In this document: positions 49,822-58,211 of the stretch, in pieces
How the letters are laid out: every line of letters starts with the position of its first letter
How positions within the stretch are numbered: position 1 is the stretch's first letter
Origin: Erythrobacter sp. HL-111
Lineage (GTDB): Bacteria > Pseudomonadota > Alphaproteobacteria > Sphingomonadales > Sphingomonadaceae
Direction of reading: 5' to 3'
Length of the DNA: 64,000 bases
Assembly (NCBI RefSeq): GCF_900105095.1
Contig: NZ_LT629743.1
Coordinates: 124,001 to 188,000, forward strand
Notes under the pieces: generated by a model
Told to the model about the DNA's origin: nothing
Seen by the model: only the letters and a program-made list of their open reading frames with translations
The model's database searches: none
Program-made: the position numbers and the translations under genes

Positions 49822-50361
49822 GTGTTTCATCGCAGCGAAAGACTGTTCCTGCGGCCGATCTGGCCAGAGGACTGGCAGGGCGTCCTGGGCGGCATCCGGG
49901 ACGAAAGCGTGGTGCGAAACCTCGCCACCGTGCCCTGGCCCTATGACGAGAACCATGCGCGCGAATTCGCGGGGCGCGCGTTCGATCCGTTCCATCCGAC
50001 GTTTCTCGCCACGCGCGCCTCGGATGCGGCGGTGGTGGGCTGCATCGGGCTGGGTGCGGTGGAAGGCAGGGAAGCGGTCGAACTCGGCTACTGGATCGCA
50101 CGGCCGTTCTGGGGGCAGGGCTTCGCCACCGAGGCCGGACGCGCCGTGGTCGGCATCGCGCGCGTGCTGGGCCATCGCGAGCTCGAATCCTCGCATTTCC
50201 TCGACAATCCCGCTTCCGGGCGCGTCCTTCGCAAGCTCGGTTTCGAACCGACCGGACGGATCGTGCAGCGCCATTCCTGCGCGCGCGGGCAAGAGGTCGA
50301 AGCGGCCGAATATCGCCTTCGGCTGGTCGCGTCGGAAGGCGAAAGGCAGCGCGCGGCCTGA
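49822..50361 (+). CDS. GNAT N-acetyltransferase (RimJ/RimL-like)
   Basis: A 179-residue GNAT of the RimJ/RimL type: SERLFLRPIWPEDWQGVLGG, then VVGCIGLGAVEGREAVELGY, IARPFWGQGFATEAGRAVVG (acetyl-CoA loop Q/RxxGxG/A) and NPASGRVLRKLGFEPTGRI. Start is GTG 49822, preceded by AAGGGAGA at good distance. In alphaproteobacteria this gene follows rpmA and is followed by obgE; here obgE is not adjacent. Confidence 0.9.
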   Translation: MFHRSERLFLRPIWPEDWQGVLGGIRDESVVRNLATVPWPYDENHAREFAGRAFDPFHPTFLATRASDAAVVGCIGLGAVEGREAVELGYWIARPFWGQGFATEAGRAVVGIARVLGHRELESSHFLDNPASGRVLRKLGFEPTGRIVQRHSCARGQEVEAAEYRLRLVASEGERQRAA

Positions 50362-50381
50362 CCGCCGCGCGCCCTTCCGGC

Positions 50382-51290
50382 TCACTCGGCGGGCATCACC
50401 GCGTCGGCATAGGGGCTCTGCCACCTGGCGATGAGCGCCCGGTCGTCGTGCTGCCAGGGGTGAAAGCCGGGTTTCAGGATCGCGGCCCATTCGAAGAACA
50501 TGCGCCGCATCATGCCCGGACGGCCCCACAGGAACCAGGCGAGTTTCAGTCGCCCCTTCCAGCGCGGGATCCCGTCCTGCTCCAACAGGCCGAGCGCGTC
50601 GCGCACGCGGTTGCGGAAATACTTGCGCGTGATGAGGATGGCGAGCAGCGTCTTCACCCGCCAGCGTTTCCAGTCTGACCAGTCCTTCGTCGCGTGGAGC
50701 CAGACGTCGTAGGTCAGCCCCTTGTGCTCGACCTCCTCGGTCGCGTGCCAGCGCCAGATTTCCGCCGCGATCGGGTCCGCACCCTCGAGAAATTCGGGAT
50801 AGGCGAGCAGGTGGCGCGAGATGATCGCGGCGAAATGTTCGAGCGCGATGGTGATGGCGAGGTTGAATTCGACCGGGCGTCCCTTGGTCAGGTCGAGCAT
50901 GACCTGGATGCCCTGGTCGATCGATTCGACGTTGTAGCCATGGTCGGACACCAGCCGGTTGAAGGCGACGTGTTCGCGCGTGTGGTTGATCTCCTGCGCG
51001 CAGAAGGCCTTGATCTCAGAGGCGAGCCTGGGCGGGACCGACCCGCGGAATTCGCGCAGGGTGTCGATGAAGAAGGCTTCTCCGCGCGGCAGGCTGGCCG
51101 AGATCGAATTGTACCACGCGGTCGCGACCGGATCGCCCGAATGCCAGTGCCGCGGGACCAGCGCGGCGCGGTCGAAGCGTTCGTTGCGGACCGTCAGTTC
51201 ATGGTCGTGGGGCGTTGCGCCGATGTCCTGCGGGGCGTTGTGCGAGCCGCGCGCGGCCGCTCCATTCGCCGGTGCCGTGTGCTTGTTCAT
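50382..51290 (-). CDS. PF10118-type predicted metal-dependent hydrolase
   Basis: A 302-residue protein with a ferritin-like pattern of Glu/His: EINHTREHVAFNRLV and ATEEVEHKGLTYDVW, spaced like the Metal_hydrol (PF10118) family. WRVKTLLAILITRKYF and GRPGMMRRMFFEWAAILKPG fit the helical C-terminal part. The enzymatic activity is unproven. ATG at 51290. Divergent from the TetR gene, which may control it. Confidence 0.85.
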   Translation of the reverse strand: MNKHTAPANGAAARGSHNAPQDIGATPHDHELTVRNERFDRAALVPRHWHSGDPVATAWYNSISASLPRGEAFFIDTLREFRGSVPPRLASEIKAFCAQEINHTREHVAFNRLVSDHGYNVESIDQGIQVMLDLTKGRPVEFNLAITIALEHFAAIISRHLLAYPEFLEGADPIAAEIWRWHATEEVEHKGLTYDVWLHATKDWSDWKRWRVKTLLAILITRKYFRNRVRDALGLLEQDGIPRWKGRLKLAWFLWGRPGMMRRMFFEWAAILKPGFHPWQHDDRALIARWQSPYADAVMPAE

Positions 51291-51343
51291 GTCCGCAATC
51301 CCCGTTAATCCCCACCGGCGATGACCTTGTATACCCCAAAGCC

Positions 51344-51955
51344 ATGACCGGCCGCAAACGCTTAACGCCCGAGGAATCCCGCAGTTCCGCGCTCGAGGCG
51401 GCGCGCGCCCTGCTGATCGAGGCGGGTCCGCAGGCGGTCACGCTGAAGGCGGTTTCGGCCCGGATCGGACGGACCCATGCCAACCTGCTGCACCATTTCG
51501 GCTCGGCGGCGGGGCTGCAGAAGGCGCTTGCCGAACATCTCGCGCGGACCGTGTGCGAGACAATCATCGAGGCGGTCCATGCCAGCCGCGCGGGGCTCGG
51601 CAGCCCGCGCGAAGTGGTCGATCTCGCCTTCGACGCCTTCGACCGGGAGGGGGCGGGGGCGCTTGCATCCTGGATGCTGCTGACCGGGAACGAGGACGCC
51701 CTGAATCCGATCATCGGGACGATCCACGATCTCGTCGACGAGATCGCGCCCGAGGAAGCCGGGCACGTCGATCAGGACGGGGGCGAGCCGCGCCAGGTCC
51801 ACCGCGAGACGCTCAGCCTCGTCCTGCTCGCCATGGGCGACGCGCTGATCGGGGCGGCGCTGGCGAAATCGCTCGGCCTCCCGCGCGAGGCGGCGCGGGT
51901 GCGCGCGGCGGAACAGCTCGCCGCATCGCTCGCCCGCTATCAGCGCGCCGGCTAG
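51344..51955 (+). CDS. TetR-family transcriptional regulator
   Basis: A 203-residue regulator with a TetR helix-turn-helix (SALEAARALLIEAGPQAVTL then VSARIGRTHANLLHHFG; about residues 14-55) and an all-helical ligand domain. It is divergent from the metal-dependent hydrolase gene (53 bp apart), so regulation of that gene is plausible but not shown. ATG at 51344. Its TAG shares CTAG with the convergent ygfZ. Confidence 0.9.
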   Translation: MTGRKRLTPEESRSSALEAARALLIEAGPQAVTLKAVSARIGRTHANLLHHFGSAAGLQKALAEHLARTVCETIIEAVHASRAGLGSPREVVDLAFDAFDREGAGALASWMLLTGNEDALNPIIGTIHDLVDEIAPEEAGHVDQDGGEPRQVHRETLSLVLLAMGDALIGAALAKSLGLPREAARVRAAEQLAASLARYQRAG

Positions 51956-52695
51956 GCGGACACGCCCGCCGCCTGCCAGTCGGGCAGGGTCGCCGGGTCG
52001 AGATCGTCCACGCGCAGGTGATCGACCGCCTTGCCGAGCGCAGGGTAAGCCGCCTTGCGCCGCTTTTCCTGCGACCTTTCGAGGTCCACCACGACCAGCC
52101 GGCGGTTGACCTTCTGCCGCCAGTTCATCCGCGCCGTGTTCTCCTGTCCGACATAGCAGCCCTTGTCGAAGCTCACCCCGTGCAGTTCGACCGCGTTGGT
52201 TTCCAGCCACAGGATGTCGCCGAGCTCGCCCTGCCCCTCGGGCACGCCGTGGGCGAGGCGGTGGGCGAGCCAGGCCTCGTCCGCGCCTTCCTCGCCGTCA
52301 TTGGCGGGCGCGAGCCAGCGCCACCCGAGCGCGGCAAGGCGCGGGTCGGCGGCGGCGCCTTCGCGGGGCTGCGCGCTCCAGTGGACGGCGAGCGTTTCGT
52401 CCCGCGCGATGTCGATCGCCCGGCGCAGGCGATAGAGGCCGAGCCGTTTCGCAAGATCGTCCGCCGCACACGCCTCGCAATCGAGCAGGACATCAGCTCC
52501 GTCTCCCCAGACCAGGAAATCGAACATCGCCTTGCCCTGCGCGGTCAGCAGCGCGGCATAGACCGGACCCTGGGCGAGCCGTTCGGCGCGCACGTCGTTG
52601 GTGACGAGGCCCTGGAGAAAGGCGGAGCCGTTTTCGGACGGGTCGCGCGGCGAAACCCGGATCACGGCGCGGTTGGCAAGGCGGGTGGCAGTCAT
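51952..52695 (-). CDS. ygfZ: Folate-binding protein YgfZ
   Basis: A 247-residue YgfZ/IBA57-like protein for folate-dependent iron-sulfur enzyme maintenance (MiaB and others). The signature KGCYVGQE is present ([15 protein letters not shown]). The GcvT-like N-terminal half has [10 protein letters not shown] and [17 protein letters not shown]. It is short relative to E. coli YgfZ (326). ATG at 52695 overlaps the upstream gene's stop (ATGA). Confidence 0.9.
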   Translation of the reverse strand: MTATRLANRAVIRVSPRDPSENGSAFLQGLVTNDVRAERLAQGPVYAALLTAQGKAMFDFLVWGDGADVLLDCEACAADDLAKRLGLYRLRRAIDIARDETLAVHWSAQPREGAAADPRLAALGWRWLAPANDGEEGADEAWLAHRLAHGVPEGQGELGDILWLETNAVELHGVSFDKGCYVGQENTARMNWRQKVNRRLVVVDLERSQEKRRKAAYPALGKAVDHLRVDDLDPATLPDWQAAGVSA

Positions 52696-53600
52696 GGGCG
52701 GCTCCCTTCTTCCGGCAGGTGCAGGCGGGCGAGCGTCCGGGCGAGATGTTCGCCCACCCGTTCGCCCTGTTCGGGGTAGAGATAGGGTTCGATCAGCTCG
52801 GCTTCCATCAGAAGCAGGGCGCGGTCGTGCCGGACCATGTCGATCCGGGCGTAGAGCGGCGGGTCGAAGGGCAGCGCGGCGAGCACGGCGCGCGCGCTTG
52901 CGGCCTCCTGCGGCGAGGGTTCGTGGCGGCTTTCGATCCCGCCATAGAGCGACTGGATGCGATAATCCCCCTTCGCCGCGCGCTTGCACAGCGCGTGCGA
53001 AAGCTCGCCCGCGACGAAGACGAAGCTGAGTTCGCCCTCCGTTTCGATCGCCGGGAGGAAGGGCTGGACGATGGCCGGCCGGCCAAAGCGCCAGTCGGGG
53101 CCGGGCAGGTCGGCGGCATGGAGCAGGACCTGCCCTTCGGCCCCGGCGCCGACCTGCCGTTTCAGGACCAGCCGGTCGCAGCCGAATTCGGCGAAGGCCG
53201 AACGGACATCCGCGGCGGTGACATCGTTCATGAACTGCGAGGGAATGATCGGCGCGCCTGCCGCCTCGAGCTCGCCGAGGTAGGATTTCGTGAGGTTCCA
53301 CCGGACCACGGCGGGCGGGTTGTGGACCGCGATCCCGCGCGCTGCGAGCGCTTCGAGCCGGGCGAGGAAGGCGGCGGCCTTGTCCTGGTAATTCCACGCG
53401 GTGCCCAGCAGCACGGCCGCGATCCCGTCGAATTCGGCGAGCGGCGCTTCCCAATCGATCACCCGCATCGCAATCCTTTCGCCGGCAAGCGCGGGTTCGA
53501 GCGCGGCGACCATGAGATCGTGCTCGTAGGCATCGCCGCGGCGGCGTGCGCCCGCGCCGGGCAGTGTCGTCTCGCAGGCGAGGAAACCGATCGTGGTCAT
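52692..53600 (-). CDS. ATP-grasp family protein
   Basis: A 302-residue protein with an ATP-grasp core: [39 protein letters not shown] (ATP-binding Lys) and [20 protein letters not shown] (Mg-binding acidic end). This resembles the prokaryotic glutathione-synthetase-like/cycloserine-biosynthesis DcsG-type group. Substrates are unknown. ATG at 53600. Coupled to ygfZ by ATGA and divergent from pyrC. Confidence 0.82.
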   Translation of the reverse strand: MTTIGFLACETTLPGAGARRRGDAYEHDLMVAALEPALAGERIAMRVIDWEAPLAEFDGIAAVLLGTAWNYQDKAAAFLARLEALAARGIAVHNPPAVVRWNLTKSYLGELEAAGAPIIPSQFMNDVTAADVRSAFAEFGCDRLVLKRQVGAGAEGQVLLHAADLPGPDWRFGRPAIVQPFLPAIETEGELSFVFVAGELSHALCKRAAKGDYRIQSLYGGIESRHEPSPQEAASARAVLAALPFDPPLYARIDMVRHDRALLLMEAELIEPYLYPEQGERVGEHLARTLARLHLPEEGSRP

Positions 53601-53669
53601 GGTTCGCGGCCTCTAGGACCGCTTCAAGCCTCTGGAAAGACCCTGCGCGCGCGCCTACAGGTCCGGGGC

Positions 53670-54707
53670 ATGACCGACAGCCTCACGATCCGCCGGCCCG
53701 ACGACTGGCACCTCCATTTCCGCGACGGCGCGGTGATGCGCGCCGTGGTGCCCTATACCGCGCGCCAGTTCGCCCGGGCGATCGTCATGCCGAACCTCGT
53801 GCCGCCGATCACCACCGCCGAAATGGCCGCGGCCTATCGCGAGCGGATTCTTGCAGCCGTGCCCGAAGGCGTGCGCTTCACCCCGCTGATGACCTGCTAC
53901 CTCACCGACACGACCGATGCGGACGACCTCGCGCGCGGCGCGGCCGAAGGCGTGTTCACCGCGGCCAAGCTCTATCCTGCCAACGCCACCACCAATTCCG
54001 CCGCCGGGGTGAGCGATGTCGAACGCATCTATCCCGTGCTCGAACGGATGGAGGCCGAGGACATCGTGCTGTGCATCCACGGCGAAGTGACCGATCACGA
54101 CATCGACATCTTCGACCGCGAGGCCGAGTTCATCGACCGGCACTTGAAGGCCATCATCCGCAATTTCCCGAGGCTGCGCGTCGTGTTCGAACACGTCACC
54201 ACCGCCGATGCGGTCGCCTTCGTCACCGGCTGCGGCCCGAATGTCGCGGCGACCATCACGCCGCAGCACCTCCACCTCAACCGCAACGCCATGCTGGCGG
54301 GCGGCATCCGGCCGCACAATTACTGCCTGCCGGTCGCCAAGCGCGAGAAGCACCGGATCGCCCTGCGCGCGGCGGCGACTTCGGGCAGCCCCAAGTTCTT
54401 CCTCGGCACCGACAGCGCCCCGCATTTCCGCCACGACAAGGAATCGGCCTGCGGCTGCGCGGGCATCTTCGGCGCGCCCCACGCCCTCGAAAGCTATCTC
54501 GCGGTGTTCGAGGAAGAGGACGCGCTCGGCCGGTTCGAAGGCTTCGCCTCGCTCCACGGCCCGGCCTTCTACGGCCTGCCGGTGAATGAGGAGACGATCA
54601 CGCTCGAACGCGCGGAAGTCGCGGTGCCGGAGGAACTGGCGCTGGCGGGCGCGGCGATCGTGCCGTTCCACGCCGGGCAGACGCTCGGCTGGCGGATCGC
54701 CGCCTAG
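53670..54707 (+). CDS. pyrC: Dihydroorotase (PyrC, class II)
   Basis: A 345-residue zinc amidohydrolase cyclising carbamoyl aspartate. [20 protein letters not shown] has the HxH zinc pair, [13 protein letters not shown] the carboxylated Lys, and CIHGEVTD and [10 protein letters not shown] the other His. [14 protein letters not shown] holds the catalytic Asp. ATG at 53670, where [17 protein letters not shown] is the usual start. Convergent with rarD 12 bases away. Confidence 0.97.
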   Translation: MTDSLTIRRPDDWHLHFRDGAVMRAVVPYTARQFARAIVMPNLVPPITTAEMAAAYRERILAAVPEGVRFTPLMTCYLTDTTDADDLARGAAEGVFTAAKLYPANATTNSAAGVSDVERIYPVLERMEAEDIVLCIHGEVTDHDIDIFDREAEFIDRHLKAIIRNFPRLRVVFEHVTTADAVAFVTGCGPNVAATITPQHLHLNRNAMLAGGIRPHNYCLPVAKREKHRIALRAAATSGSPKFFLGTDSAPHFRHDKESACGCAGIFGAPHALESYLAVFEEEDALGRFEGFASLHGPAFYGLPVNEETITLERAEVAVPEELALAGAAIVPFHAGQTLGWRIAA

Positions 54708-54719
54708 CGCGCCCGGCGG

Positions 54720-55649
54720 CTATCTCGCCGCCACGCTGCGCGCCGCCTTCGCCCGGCGGCCGCGCGCGAGGAGATCGGCGACGAAGATGCCGACCGCGGT
54801 CCAGATCAGCAGGAAGCTGAACAGCTGGACCGGGCGCAATTCCTGCCCGAACACGGTGAGGCCCAGCAGGAATACGATGGTGGGCGCCAGATACTGGATG
54901 AAGCCCAGGGTCGAATAATCCATCCGCTTCGCCGCGATCGCGAAGAGGAGCAGCGGCACCGCGGTGACCACGCCGGAAAAGGCGATCAGCAGGCTCTGTC
55001 CCCAGTCCGTGCCGAAAGCCGGTCCGGCGGGCGTCTGCGCGTACCACGCGGCGATTCCCGCGGCGGGGAGCAGCAGCAGCACGCTTTCGACCGTGAGACC
55101 GGGTAGCGAGCCGACCGGCACCCGTTTCCGCACCAGCCCGTAGAGGCAGAAGCTGAGCGCCAGCGCCACGCTGATCCAGAGCGTCGTGATCGCCCCTGCG
55201 GCAAGGATCGCCACGGCGCTTGCCGCGACCGCGACCGCAACCCATTGCAGGCGCGACAGCCGTTCGCCCAGCACCAGCGTGCCGAGCAGCACGTTCAGCA
55301 GCGGGTTGAGGTAATAGCCGAGGCTTGCCGCATAGACCTCGTTCGCGGTGATCGCCCAGATGTAGACGAACCAGTTGATCCCGATCAGCGTCGCGCTCGC
55401 CAGCAGGGCGAGCATGGCGCGCGGGTTCGACAGCGCCTGCCGCAGCGCGGGGAACTGCTTTCGCAGGGCGACGATCACAAGGCAGAGCGGCAGCGTCCAG
55501 ATGATCCGCCAGCCGACGAATTCGAACGGCGGGATGTGCCGCACCAGCAGCAGGTAGAGCGGCAGGAATCCCCAGATCGTGTAGGCGCCGAGCGCAGCGG
55601 GAAGGCCGGAGGGTTCGCCGCTGGCGGAATCGGGGAAGAGCGCGCGCAT
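54720..55649 (-). CDS. rarD: EamA-family permease RarD
   Basis: A 309-residue inner-membrane protein with ten hydrophobic helices, two EamA repeats. GAYTIWGFLPLYLLLVRHIP, FEFVGWRIIWTLPLC and NWFVYIWAITANEVYAASLG are strong RarD signatures. Known as chloramphenicol-sensitive protein; true substrate not certain. ATG at 55649; upstream starts are rejected because MRALFPDS leads straight into the first helix. Confidence 0.93.
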   Translation of the reverse strand: MRALFPDSASGEPSGLPAALGAYTIWGFLPLYLLLVRHIPPFEFVGWRIIWTLPLCLVIVALRKQFPALRQALSNPRAMLALLASATLIGINWFVYIWAITANEVYAASLGYYLNPLLNVLLGTLVLGERLSRLQWVAVAVAASAVAILAAGAITTLWISVALALSFCLYGLVRKRVPVGSLPGLTVESVLLLLPAAGIAAWYAQTPAGPAFGTDWGQSLLIAFSGVVTAVPLLLFAIAAKRMDYSTLGFIQYLAPTIVFLLGLTVFGQELRPVQLFSFLLIWTAVGIFVADLLARGRRAKAARSVAAR

Positions 55650-55979
55650 CAGGGCGCGGCAGGTAGGCCGCGGAGCGCGGGCGCGCAAGCCGCGGAAAAC
55701 CGATCGAGGTGAACGGATGCTGTCGCGCCGGATGCACGTCCGTTCAGGAAAGGTGAGCTATGGATGAACGGGAAATCGCGGCGAGGCACTGGTTGCCCGG
55801 TCCCCGCCTCCTTCTTGGGCCATCCCACCTATGGTCCGGGCGCGGCCCCCACCAGCCGCGGAAGGCGCCCTCGTCTCCCCATGGGAGGCGGGGGCGTCTT
55901 CACTTTCGCGCGCTTATCGGCCGCGCGGGAGCGCGTGGTTGGCGGGATGTTAACCGGAACCATGCGAGGCGCCCCGGCG
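55650..55979. other. Structured 330-bp interval without a recognised gene
   Basis: The only gene-free stretch above 300 bp, between divergent rarD and a lipoprotein gene. On the plus strand it holds an inverted repeat GAACGGA...TCCGTTC near 55713-55747, a stem pairing GGCCAT with ATGGTC near 55819-55836, a CGCGGC/GCCGCG stem near 55841-55860 and then a 19-bp hairpin. This is more order than a simple promoter needs and suggests a small RNA or a long structured leader. No protein frame with conserved features was found. Confidence 0.4.
55861..55901 (+). terminator. 19-bp hairpin, terminator-like
   Basis: GAAGGCGCCCTCGTCTCCC pairs with GGGAGGCGGGGGCGTCTTC across a CAT loop; three pairs are G-U wobbles, so the stem is complete in plus-strand RNA. 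ACTTTCG follows, with no long U-run. It ends a strongly structured region and lies about 80 bases before the lipoprotein gene. No plus-strand protein gene lies immediately upstream, so it may end a small RNA. Confidence 0.5.
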
Positions 55980-56705
55980 ATGATCCGCGCGCTTTCGCCC
56001 CTCCCGTTCGCCCTGGTTCTCGCGCACGCCCTCGCGCTCGCCGGCTGCGGGGAGGAGCCGGCTGCGAAGACCGGCGGCGATCCGCTGGCGGCCGATCCGC
56101 TGCTCGCCGCGGCGCTCCACGACCCGCTCATGACCGACCCCGATCTTTCCCACCGCAACGAAGCCAATGCGGTGCTGACCGTTCCCGCAAGCCACGCCCT
56201 GCCGCCGCTGCGCCGGAGCGAGGAGGCCGCGCAGGCCGCGCGCGAGGCGGCGCGGCTCGAACTGCTCGAGGGCGGGCGCATCCCGGAATTGCCGAGGGCC
56301 GGGGCGGCGAAGGGGCCGGACGGCTTCGCCGGGGCGCCGACGGCGTCTGCGATGCTCGCCGCGGCGGGGGCGCCCGGTCGCTGCACGCGGGGGCTGGAAG
56401 CGGGCTTCGCCTTCGCCGCCGACCTTCCCGCGATGGCGCGGATCATGCCGCACGGCATGGTCAGGGCGGCGGCGGGAGGCACGGCGTGCGGGGCGCGGGC
56501 GGTGCGCTATCTCACCCCGGCGGCGGCCGAGGACGTGCTGCAATACCATTTCACCCGCGCCGCGCGCGCGGGAACGGCCCCGCGCCTTCACGACGCGCCC
56601 GTGCGCATGGTCGCCGCCTCGGGCGAAGGGGGGGCGATGCTCGTCGCCGTGGGCGCGGGGCCCGGCGCCCTCACCGCGGTCGATATCGTCTGGTGGCGGC
56701 CCTGA
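55980..56705 (+). CDS. Lipoprotein of unknown function
   Basis: A 241-residue protein with a lipoprotein signal: MIRALSPLPFALVLAHALAL followed by AGCGEE (lipobox LAGC, Cys near residue 23). The body is Ala-rich with two to four Cys (GRCTRGLEAGFAFAADL, GTACGARAV) and a final strand TAVDIVWWR. No family recognised. In-frame ATG codons occur earlier (55962, 55947); 55980 is preferred because it starts the signal peptide. Convergent with astD, nine bases away. Confidence 0.78.
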   Translation: MIRALSPLPFALVLAHALALAGCGEEPAAKTGGDPLAADPLLAAALHDPLMTDPDLSHRNEANAVLTVPASHALPPLRRSEEAAQAAREAARLELLEGGRIPELPRAGAAKGPDGFAGAPTASAMLAAAGAPGRCTRGLEAGFAFAADLPAMARIMPHGMVRAAAGGTACGARAVRYLTPAAAEDVLQYHFTRAARAGTAPRLHDAPVRMVAASGEGGAMLVAVGAGPGALTAVDIVWWRP

Positions 56706-56714
56706 GCCGGGCCT

Positions 56715-58130
56715 TCAGGGCTTCAACCCGATCCCGATATTGGCGCGCGGCTGGTCCATCTCGGTGCTCGCGACCGGATAGGCGCAGTAATCGGCGGCGT
56801 AATAGGCGGCCGCGCGGTGGTTGCCCGACAGGCCGATCCCGCCGAAGGGCGCTTTCGACGAGGCACCGTTCGTCGGCCGGTTCCAGTTGATGATCCCGGC
56901 GCGCACGTTCGCCCAGAACCGCCCGTAATCCTCGGGCGCGCCGCCGATCAGCGCGGCGGAGAGGCCGAAACGGGTGTTGTTCGCCTCGGCGATTCCCGCG
57001 TCGAGATCGGGCACGCGCACGACCTGGAGCAGCGGGCCGAACAGCTCGATGTCGGGCCGGTCGGGAATATCGGTCACGTCGAGGATGCCGGGGGTGAGGA
57101 AGGGCCGGTCGGGAATCGTCCGCCGCATCGGGGCCAGCACGCGTCCGCCCGCGGTCATCAGTGCGACGAAGCTCTCGCTCAGCCGTTCGGCGGTGTCGTT
57201 GTCGATCACCGGCCCCATGAAGGGCTGCGGATCGTTCAGCGGATCGCCCACCACCAGCTGCTTCGTGAGCGGGACGAGTTCGGCCATGAGATCGTCGTAG
57301 ACGCTTTCCTTCACCACCAGCCGGCGCGCGGCGGTGCAGCGCTGGCCCGCGGTGGTGAAGGCGCTCTGCACGACCAGCGCGGCGGCATCGGCGAGCTTGG
57401 GCGTGTCGATCACGACGATCGGGTTGTTGCCGCCCATCTCCAGCGCGAGGATCTTGCCCGGATTGGCGGCGAGCTTGCGGTTGATCGCGATCCCCGCCTG
57501 GGCGGAGCCGGTGAAGAGCACGCCGTCGATCCCGGGATGGGCGACCAGCGCCTTGCCTTCCTCCGGTCCGCCGATGACCAGCTGCACGACGTTTTCCGGC
57601 ACGCCCGCCTCGTGCAGGCAGCGCACCAGCATCGCGCCGGCCGCCGGGGTCTTCTCGGACGGCTTGAACAGCACCGCATTGCCCGCGATCAGGGCGGGCA
57701 CGATGTGGCCGTTGGGCAGGTGCGCGGGGAAATTGTAGGGGCCGAGCACGGCCATCACCCCGTGCGGCTTGTGCCGCACCGCGGCGGTGCCCTGGATGCC
57801 GCTGTCGAATTTCTTCTTGCCGGTGCGTTCGGCATAGGCCTGGACCGAGATGTCGACCTTGCCCATCACCGCGTCGATTTCGGTGCGGGCTTCCCACAGG
57901 GGCTTGCCCGCCTCGCGCGCGATCAGGTCGGCGAATTCTTCCGCGCGGTCGCGCACCGCGTTGGCGAAGCGGCGCATGGTGTCGATCCGGTCGGCCAGCG
58001 GGCGCGCGGCCCAGTCGGGCCAGGCGCGCCGCGCGCGGCTCACCGCGGCATCGACATCGCCGTGTTCGCCCCGCCACAATTCCTCGCCCGTCGCGGGCGC
58101 GGTCGAGATCAGCGTCGCCGGTTCGCTCAC
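56715..58130 (-). CDS. astD: Succinylglutamate-semialdehyde dehydrogenase
   Basis: A 471-residue NAD(P)-dependent aldehyde dehydrogenase. PYNFPAHLPNGHIVPALIAG, FKPSEKTP, FTGSAQAG, LEMGGNNPIVV (catalytic Glu) and AGQRCTAARR (catalytic Cys) are AstD-like; ELFGPLLQVVRVP follows. AstD catalyses step four of the arginine succinyltransferase pathway, but astA, astB, astC and astE are not adjacent. The start is GTG 58130. The AstD subfamily is inferred by overall pattern (RRP/GNNP motifs). Confidence 0.85.
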   Translation of the reverse strand: MSEPATLISTAPATGEELWRGEHGDVDAAVSRARRAWPDWAARPLADRIDTMRRFANAVRDRAEEFADLIAREAGKPLWEARTEIDAVMGKVDISVQAYAERTGKKKFDSGIQGTAAVRHKPHGVMAVLGPYNFPAHLPNGHIVPALIAGNAVLFKPSEKTPAAGAMLVRCLHEAGVPENVVQLVIGGPEEGKALVAHPGIDGVLFTGSAQAGIAINRKLAANPGKILALEMGGNNPIVVIDTPKLADAAALVVQSAFTTAGQRCTAARRLVVKESVYDDLMAELVPLTKQLVVGDPLNDPQPFMGPVIDNDTAERLSESFVALMTAGGRVLAPMRRTIPDRPFLTPGILDVTDIPDRPDIELFGPLLQVVRVPDLDAGIAEANNTRFGLSAALIGGAPEDYGRFWANVRAGIINWNRPTNGASSKAPFGGIGLSGNHRAAAYYAADYCAYPVASTEMDQPRANIGIGLKP

Positions 58131-58211
58131 GTCAGCCTGCCTTCAAAGCGGATGGTCTTCCCCCCCTTCATCGGCGCCCGGGTACTCCCAAGAGGCCGCA
58201 AAAGCTAGGGG

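Noticed and set aside
52719..53669. N-terminal extension of pyrC into the ATP-grasp gene
   Set aside because: The extension is antisense to a coding gene and pyrC has a normal start at 53670.
55760..56890. Plus-strand frame starting MDEREIAARH over the structured interval
   Set aside because: It runs through the 19-bp hairpin and out of frame with the lipoprotein; product is Arg/Gly/Pro-rich.
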